Assembly (NCBI GenBank): GCA_964035015.1 | Contig: OZ035997.1 | Coordinates: forward strand, 29,011,567-29,075,566 | Origin: Corallium rubrum | Taxonomy: Eukaryota > Cnidaria > Anthozoa > Scleralcyonacea > Coralliidae | Direction of reading: 5' to 3' | DNA length: 64,000 nt | In this document: piece by piece, positions 57,866-64,000 of the stretch | Layout: every line of letters starts with the position of its first letter | Position numbering within the stretch: position 1 is the first letter of the stretch | Notes under the pieces: model-generated | Databases searched by the model: none | The model's input: the letters and a program-made list of their open reading frames with translations, nothing else | Told to the model about the DNA's origin: nothing | Translations under genes and position numbers: made by a program

Positions 57866-59509
57866 CAGCAGCGAAATATAAAATTGCAGCAACAAACTTT
57901 AAATTTGCATTACAAAATAAAATTACAGCAGCAAAATGTAAAATTGCAGCAACTAAGATAAACTTGCAGCAACGAAATAGAAAATTGCAGGAACGAAATA
58001 TAAAATTGCAGCAGCAAAATATAAAATTGCAGCAACGAAATATAAAATTGCAGCACCAAAATATAAAATTGTAGCAACAAAATATAAAATTGCAGCAACG
58101 CAATATAAAATTGCAGCAGCAACTAATATACAATTGCAGCAACTAATATACAATTTCAGTAACGAAATATAAATTGAAGCAACTAATATAAAAATGCAGC
58201 AGCGAAATACTAAATTGCAGCAAATAATATAAAATTGCATCTACGAAATATAAAATTGAAGCAACTAAGATAAAATTGAAGCAGCGAAATTTAAAATTGC
58301 AGCAACGAAATATAAAATTGCAGTAACGAAACATAAAATTGCAGCAACTAAGATAAAATTGAAGCTGCGAAATTTAAAATTGCAGCAAAGATATGAAAAA
58401 TTGTGGCAACAAAATATAAAATTGCAGCAACAAAATATAAAACTGAAGCAGCGCAATATAAAATTGCAGCAACAAGATATAAAATTACAGCAGCGAAATA
58501 GCGAAACATAAAATTGCAGCAACTAATATATAACTGCAGCAGCAAAATATAAAATTGTAGCAGCGAAATATAAAATTGCAGCAACTAATATAAAACTGCA
58601 GCAGCAAAATATAAAATTGTAGCAGCGAAATATAAAATTGCAGCAACTAAGATAAAATTGAAGCAACACAATATAAAATTGCAGCAACGCAATATAAAAT
58701 TGCAGCAACGCAATATAAAATTGCAGCAACGCAATATAAAATTGCAGCAACGCAATATAAAATTGCAGCAACGCAATATAAAATTGCAGCAACAAAATAT
58801 AAAATTGAAGCAGCGCAATATAAAATTGCAGCAACAAGATATAAAATTACAGCAGCGAAATAGTGAAATATAAAATTGCAGCAACTAATATAAAACTGCA
58901 GCAGCAAAATATAAAAGTGTAGCAGCGAAATATAAAATTGCAGCAACTAAGATAAAATTGAAGCAACACAATACAAAATTGCAGCAACGCAATATAAAAT
59001 TGCAGCAACGAAATATAAAATTTCAGCATCAAAATATAAAATTGCAGTAACGAAATATAAAATTGCAGCAACGCAATATAAAATTGCAGAAATATAAAAT
59101 TGTAGCAACGAAATATAAAATTTCAGCAGCAAAATATAAAATTGCATGAGTAGCGAAATATAAAATTGCAGCAGCGAAATATAAAATTGCAGCTACGAAA
59201 TATAAAATTGCAGCTACGAAAAATAAAATTTCAGCAACGAAATACAAAATTGCAGGAATAAAATATAAAATTGCAGAAAGCCAGCAACGGAATATAAAAT
59301 TGCAGAACCAAAATATAAAATTGCAGCAGCGAAATATAAAATTGCAGTAGCGAAATATAAAGTTGCAGCAACTAATATAAAATTGCAGCAGCAAAATATA
59401 AAATTGCAGCAATGCAATATAAAATTGCAGCAACGCAATATAAAATTGCAGCAACAAAATATAAAAGTGCAGCAGCAAATTATAAAATTGCAGCAACTAA
59501 TATAAAATC
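57866..59509 (-). repeat. 21-bp minisatellite, right array (~75 units, inverted)
   Basis: Same unit as the left array on the opposite strand (AAAATTGCAGCAACGAAATA), more diverged, with small sub-blocks repeated at a larger scale (compare 58490-58660 with 58840-58990). Confidence 0.97.
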
Positions 59510-59525
59510 GGCCACCATACCTTTG

Positions 59526-60450
59526 TCTTGCAACTGAACAGCAGCTACTGTGGCTTGGGGTTACTTCTTGCCTTGTTTCCTCCGTGCATGAATCCATGTA
59601 CGATTTCATGTCCATCGACATCCGAGATAAGGTATCTGCATCGATATTCGCTCTACCAGGCCGATAACGAATATTTGATAACCCGTTGTAGAAGTAGAAG
59701 TTGGGCGCGTAGTAGAAGTAGTCCCGTAATTAGTTGGTTATCGCCCATTTAAGAGATAGAAACTCGAGCTTATCGGCATGTAAATGGTAATTCTTCTCAG
59801 GTGGTGTAAGTGTCCTCGATGTAGCCTATAGGCGAGTACTTGAATCTTACCTGGTAAAGGATGGCCCCAAGGCCATCTTTAGATGCATTGGTATGCACAA
59901 TGCACGGCTCTGAATAATCGGGATAAGCCACGATGGGTGGGCTTGTGAGATGATAAATCAACTTTTCCAAGGAATTCAGATGTTGTTGCCAAGTGTCTTT
60001 ACATCTCTAATTGTCGTAAGGTTGGACTTCTTCAGAAACTTCACGGCTTCCACACTCTTCGAGTCCATAGTATAGCCATCTTTCGAAACCACGCGTCCAA
60101 GAAAGCAAACTCTCCGCTTGAAAAACTTACACTTCCGCGGCTTTAGTTTCACGCCGTGTTCTCTCAAGCGACAGAAAACGCTACGAAGGTGTCCAAAATG
60201 CTCGTCGGAGGTACTACTGAATAGGATGACGTCATCCAAGTATGCATGGCATCGCGATTTCGTCCCTGAGGTCGCCCAGGCAGTGTTCCACAAATCGTTG
60301 GAAATTTGCGGACGCATCATTAATCCAAATGCAGGGATTCTTACCCATTGATAAGGTCCCCACGAAATAATAGAGGCTGTTAAATAACGACTTTCTTTGC
60401 CCATAAATCCTTGATGTTATGCTTTTCTTTAATCAAAAAATATATACGCC
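59526..60450 (-). pseudogene. pol: gypsy-B reverse transcriptase (C-part) and RNase H
   Basis: HQGFMGKESRYLTA, WGPYQWVRIP, then YLDDVILFSSTSDEHFGHLR (catalytic, ~60225), KLKPRKCKFFKRRVCFLGRV and TIRDVKTL. RNase H follows: LNSLEKLIYHLTSPPIVAYP, SEPCIVHTNAS-KDGLGAIL, and near 59640 YRPGRANIDADTLSR. Frameshifts and stops. It ends at 59526 exactly where the inverted-array insertion begins; the integrase continues at 44644. Confidence 0.85.
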
Positions 60451-60454
60451 TATG

Positions 60455-61235
60455 ACCGTGCACGGGTATAACACATAATATGAGACAATACATTAAATAA
60501 ATATAATTGTTATATAGCTAGAGTTTCACTGGATACAACGATGACTGTCATTGGTTGGTTTGTGGTCACATGACCTTAGCTAAATTTCAATGTCTACCGA
60601 GCAGGCAATAATTGAGAACTTATTGCCCGCTCGGTCAATAAGTTTTCAATTGTTGACCGCTAGAACTTTGAACTCTTCACGGCATCCTATAAACAAAAGC
60701 TTATTTGGTACGAAAAAAAGAATATTTATAGGTCTTCAAAGCATGTGTGAAGATTAACTGGAGAAGTGTATTGCTGTTCTGAGACTTATATTTGTTTGGT
60801 TGAAGTGAAATTACGGAGCCAGGCGAAATGTTTTGGTAAGTCTTAGCGTTTGTCTTTTGTGTACTTTCCCTTGATAAGCGTCGAAATTATTCAGCGAAAT
60901 TCAAGCTATATAACAAAACACTTAATGTCTGATCCCTCGGGAAACAGTTAGTTTTGTTTTCCCTCGAATCTCGATGTTTCCCTCGACTTCGTCTCGGGAA
61001 ATATCAAGACTCTCGGGAAAACAAAACTAACTGTTTCCCTCGGGAGCAGACATTAAGTGTATAATATAAATAAACATTATAAATTCATAAAGTTCATTTT
61101 CTGTGATCTCTCTTTCCTTTCAGTTCTTCCTTCTGATGTCGTTTGGCTCTTTTCCTTTTGTTATCATTGTTCTCATCATTATCTATCTTTTCACATACAA
61201 TATAAATTAACTTCCGCCATTCCGGCCTGTTAATT
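60455..61235. mobile_element. insertion in gypsy-B RT containing hairpin elements
   Basis: Splits gypsy-B between ...FSV and the KA-HQGF motif. Hairpin 1 (~60585-60665): GAGCAGGCAATAATTGAGAA against TTATTGCCCGCTCGGTC. Hairpin 2 (~60905-61060): ACACTTAATGTCTG / CAGACATTAAGTGT outer arms, AAACAGTTAGTTTTGTTTTC inner arms, centre CTCGACTTCGTCTCGGG. Confidence 0.6.
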
Positions 61236-61365
61236 GCTGCCTCTTGCTGAACACTGAACAAGCAATTACCACGTAAATTATCCAAAGTTTCCTGTACACG
61301 AGGGATCGGATGATGGTTGGGTAGTGTTCCTCCATTTTTCCGTACACACACACCACTGGCGACAA
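61236..61365 (-). pseudogene. pol: gypsy-B reverse transcriptase N-part
   Basis: VRKNGGTLPNHHPIPRVQET then LDNLRGN-FSV; the usual middle (RxCVDYRxLN) is deleted. Same element as 59526-60450. Confidence 0.75.
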
Positions 61366-61576
61366 GTATGGTGATTTAGATTTTGTAATAAATTGCTTGT
61401 TGAGTAAGACTAGTCTTCTATATGGTGTTTTACTTCCTGATACATTGTCCTAGGAACCGAGGTCTAGTTGTAGATCAGACATGCAACCAATGTCATCGTC
61501 GTCGCGTGCGAAAGATTGTGACTGCTCAAGAAGCATCGTCTTCGCAATTTTTTGTTGTTTTTTTTTCCTTCTGTCA

Positions 61577-61790
61577 ACCCAGCGGGCACACGACGTTGTT
61601 TCGACGTGGAGTTTTGGTTGTAACCATGTTGCGACGTCGACAACTTAATATCAACGTTCTTTCGACGTTGTTTTGCAGACGTTACACCGACGTCACTAAA
61701 TTGACGTTGTTTGACGTAGAATCAAGGTTGATATTTTTGACGTCGATTGACGACAAAAATCAACGTTGTTTCAACATTGCTACCCGCTAT
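61577..61790. mobile_element. MITE of repeated ACGTTG motifs, CAGCGGGCA ends
   Basis: CCCAGCGGGCACACGACGTT at the left and TTGCTACCCGCT at the right. Inside, GACGTTGTTT / CAACGTTGATATT-type units repeat ~12 times and are self-complementary. The plus ORF (61422-61793) across it is not a gene. Confidence 0.6.
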
Positions 61791-62479
61791 TGATTTACTC
61801 CACTAACGAAAACCGTAACTGATCTTACTTTTACTAAGATGGGTGACAATAAAACATTAGAAGCAGGAGTCATTCGGCTTGGTATTAGTGGTCTGATCTT
61901 GTTTATTTAAACCACTGAGGTAAACCATACCGTTTATTATCACTTCTCGATTTTATGTTTTGTTCTTAGCTCGTCACAACGCTACATCGTACAGACTTAC
62001 CTGGTAGGGGTGTTCTAGATTCAAGTAGATTTTCTCTTTACCTGAACGGGAGTAGCTGACTGGTTTAGTTGTAGTCGGCCCAAGACTGTTCGATTCTTTA
62101 ATGTTATGTCATGGTTTGTTGTTTTATGAACTGCGATGTCAAGCACGGCTTTTGTCCCCTTCTTGACAAATGTTAGTGTTCCGTGGAACTCGGGACCGGT
62201 TGGCCAATGAGTATTTCAATCGGGTTTAAACAGGAGTAGTATCGTCTTTGTCAATCTGACCTATTTTTGCACGGCATGGAACGTTTTGGTACTGTTTGCT
62301 GGTGTATTACGATATCTTTCTTTACAGTTTTCACAGTATAAGGGAAATCTTGCGTTTCATCTTGAATCAGCTGAACAAGATTATTCAGGTTTTTACTATT
62401 GCAGTGAGCAAAACTTACTTTTATGGCTGCACTCTTTCTTTGACAGTTAGATCTCCTGTCGTTGTATCCCAGAATTGGA
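61791..62479. other. gypsy-B protease-RT spacer, mostly unrecognisable
   Basis: Lies between protease and RT motifs of gypsy-B; no readable pol motif seen. Confidence 0.35.
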
Positions 62480-62700
62480 ATGTTTCGAAAAATTCGAAAT
62501 AGTTGTTCCCTTCCTAGTTGAAGGTAGTAACTTGAACTGCAACTCAGCCCAGCCAGTGTAAGGAATTGTTAATCCATTAACACTCACTTCTTGACACATG
62601 GAAACAGTGACTGTAGAAGTTTCTCCGCAAAACTGACACTTAGCCACTTGTGTCCCAAAGCACTCCGACTTCGTGATTATTCAACAGGCATGTCATCACA
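62480..62700 (-). pseudogene. pol: gypsy-B aspartic protease remnant
   Basis: VLWDTSG-VSVLRR (active-site D-T-G region with a stop) and VNGLTIPYTGWAELQFKLLP, a motif typical of retroelement proteases in invertebrate gypsy elements. Frameshifted. Confidence 0.65.
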
Positions 62701-62944
62701 CATTTCTCGCTAACCAGGCTTGTCATCTTTAGTTAGCCGAGTGCTTTGGATTCAAAGAACTCACCGAGGACGCTTGAACTGCATGTGCTCTGATATTTGA
62801 CATATTGTCGATGTTCAATCATTTCTTTAAAGTTGTGCACATTGACTTGTGTTGGTGTCAATGTTTCTTTTGACAGTTCCCTGGCGCAAATTAATGCAAT
62901 CTTTCACTGAGAACGTTGGAATTCTTCCAAACTTTCAAGTTCCT

Positions 62945-63045
62945 TAACTCTTTCCTGCCCGAATTGGCCTTTAGTATTTTATTCTGGCTAACGCCAGACG
63001 ATTTTTTTCACCCCTGGGGAAGCTCTCGGATAGGAATGAGTTAAG
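62945..63045. mobile_element. TTAACTC-family small MITE, copy 4 (best copy)
   Basis: TTAACTCTTTCCTGCCCGAA to AGCTCTCGGATAGGAATGAG-TTAA. Ends are imperfect inverted repeats; internal hairpin CTGGCTAACGCCAG. Confidence 0.65.
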
Positions 63046-63927
63046 ATAATAGTTACACTGCATGGCGAGACCTTGTTGAGGCTTTGGCTACTTTCGGTCC
63101 CTCTGACTCTGAGGTAGCCTTTCCTTGTTTAAAGACTGTTTGCGCAATCTTCTGCATGTGTTCTCTTACCTTTTAGATTTTCCTCTTCAGGTTTGGTGTT
63201 GTTATTGTTTCTCATTTCTGCTCAAGGAGATTCGACTTCTGACTTGATTTCTCGGATTGCTGCCATCACTATATAACTGGATGAGCTCGTGGGTGAGTCT
63301 TTGTGGCACTCACCATGCTCTAACTTCGCTTTTTGTTCTTTCAGTTCTTTCAATCAGCTTTCCTTCTAGTATTTGAACCTCATGTTGAGTTTTCTTTGCT
63401 TGAGCAGTCCCAGGGACTTCATCCTGTGACTCAACTGTGTGCATTTCGTTACAGCTGCGACCCAATAAATCTTCAAGTTCGTTCTTTCAAGTTAATTAAG
63501 CTCAGCCTCTACAAATTCGGATACAACTCCAATCATCAGGACTTTCTTTTCTTTCCTATTCGCTTGCTCAAATACCTAGATGTTCAGCTAGCGACTTTAT
63601 GATATTTATGCTAGCCTAGATGACACAACGAGATTTGAAATTGAATTTGTAAATCCTCAACTCCACCTTCGGTCATGTTTTCGTTCGCTGGCTTCGCTAC
63701 GTTCAAAGCATTACACAACAAGACTGGAGTATTTCTCTCGTAAAAACTGTTCGTAAGCTTTAACAAGTTCGCAAGAAACTTGGTTCTTTAGACTAGATTT
63801 TCAACTAGTCCATTTCAATAACATCAGTTACAAAGTTTATTCACTTCATAAATAAACAACGTACTGTATTTACGTTTACCTGAGGCACGTCTACTCTCGG
63901 TGGGAGCTCCAAATTTGTTACCCAACA
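63046..63927 (-). other. possible gypsy-B gag-side sequence
   Basis: Minus frames give short charged stretches (EHMQKIAQTVFKQGK, SESEGPKVAKASTR, AAIREIKSEVESP) that could be gag coiled coil. No zinc knuckle found. Confidence 0.25.
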
Positions 63928-64000
63928 ATATAACAAAACACGTAATGCCTGATCGCTGGGAAACTAGCTTTGTTTTCCTTGGAAAAAAATCAAAGCTATT
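63928..64000. repeat. left part of a hairpin element, cut by the window edge
   Basis: ATATAACAAAACACGTAATG then GCCTGATCGCTGGGAAACTA and AGCTTTGTTTTCC match the opening of the hairpin at ~60905. Confidence 0.6.

Larger units (their letters stand above)
44651..59519. mobile_element. ~14.9-kb Foldback-like insertion with inverted 21-bp-repeat arrays at both ends
   Basis: The left end TATGGTGGCC (44651) and right end GGCCACCATA (to 59519) are inverted. Next to each is a >1 kb array of the same 21-bp unit in opposite orientations. Inner edges of the arrays also share inverted sequence (TATTTACTTATTTAACATCATGCG against GATTTATTTAGCATGGCG). The flanks are complementary parts of one gypsy, and CGTTTG/CCTTTG (5 of 6 identical) flank it as a possible target duplication. 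The ~12 kb inside holds only transposon debris and unassigned DNA. No transposase recognised. Alternative: two independent short Foldback-like units that trapped the middle. Confidence 0.6.

Noticed and set aside
44651-59519. A Polinton/Maverick (15 kb, TIRs)
   Set aside because: Size fits, but no DNA polymerase B, packaging ATPase, capsid or retroviral-type integrase gene lies inside; the interior is LINE debris and MITEs.
57810-59621. The same 7-residue-repeat proteins, right array
   Set aside because: Same minisatellite in inverted orientation.
61422-61793. 123-aa ORF
   Set aside because: Covers the ACGTTG-repeat MITE; no family resemblance.

Overview
This is eukaryotic (animal) DNA. It has spliced genes with GT-AG introns, low gene density, and very dense transposon remnants: Ty3/gypsy, Penelope-like elements (PLEs), CR1/L2-like LINEs, hAT- and mariner-type MITEs, tRNA-derived SINEs, foldback elements and long microsatellites. 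The mix (several PLE types, a SWIM/YqaJ element, CR1-like LINEs) best fits a marine invertebrate, most likely a cnidarian. That is inference from repeat content; no species is named with confidence.

Region by region. 1-3013 is a frameshifted gypsy element on the minus strand, with its right LTR lying against a PLE (3014-4330) that has lost its reverse-transcriptase catalytic centre but keeps a GIY-YIG nuclease. 4.7-8.5 kb and 12.4-20.1 kb are two copies of a segmental duplication. Each carries a two-exon gene for a small membrane-hairpin protein (6393-7151 and 18215-18977). The second copy was split by a 3.65 kb transposon (13316-16961) with ~1.58 kb terminal inverted repeats holding part of a SWIM/YqaJ gene; the first copy preserves the empty site. 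A compound tetranucleotide microsatellite (9.6-10.2 kb) lies between them. 20-30 kb is a graveyard of foldbacks, MITEs, SINEs and microsatellites with no gene recognised.

30.6-42.1 kb holds the clearest host gene: a minus-strand, at least five-exon gene for a CHY-zinc-finger/RING protein of the RCHY1 (Pirh2) type. Its introns are filled with a second PLE, a TIR element built around a 120-bp minisatellite, LINE debris, AT microsatellites, and mariner- and hAT-type MITEs.

43.9-63.6 kb is best read as one old minus-strand gypsy element (protease near 62.6 kb, RT at 61.3 and 60.4 kb, RNase H at 59.9 kb, integrase at 44.3 kb). It is split between RNase H and integrase by a ~14.9 kb insertion (44651-59519). 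That insertion has ends that are mirror-image arrays of one 21-bp repeat, an architecture like Drosophila Foldback (FB) elements. The ~12 kb between the arrays carries nested LINEs (one with an intact 622-aa RT-bearing ORF), an 810-bp foldback and two hAT-type MITEs.

A family of hairpin elements recurs along the window. Members share a CTTCG/CGAAG centre but have different outer stems, and several pair with an ATTCATTAATAATTCATGAG-like end. The genes do not form a pathway: the host content is one ubiquitin-ligase-type gene and one duplicated membrane protein, in DNA otherwise shaped by transposition.
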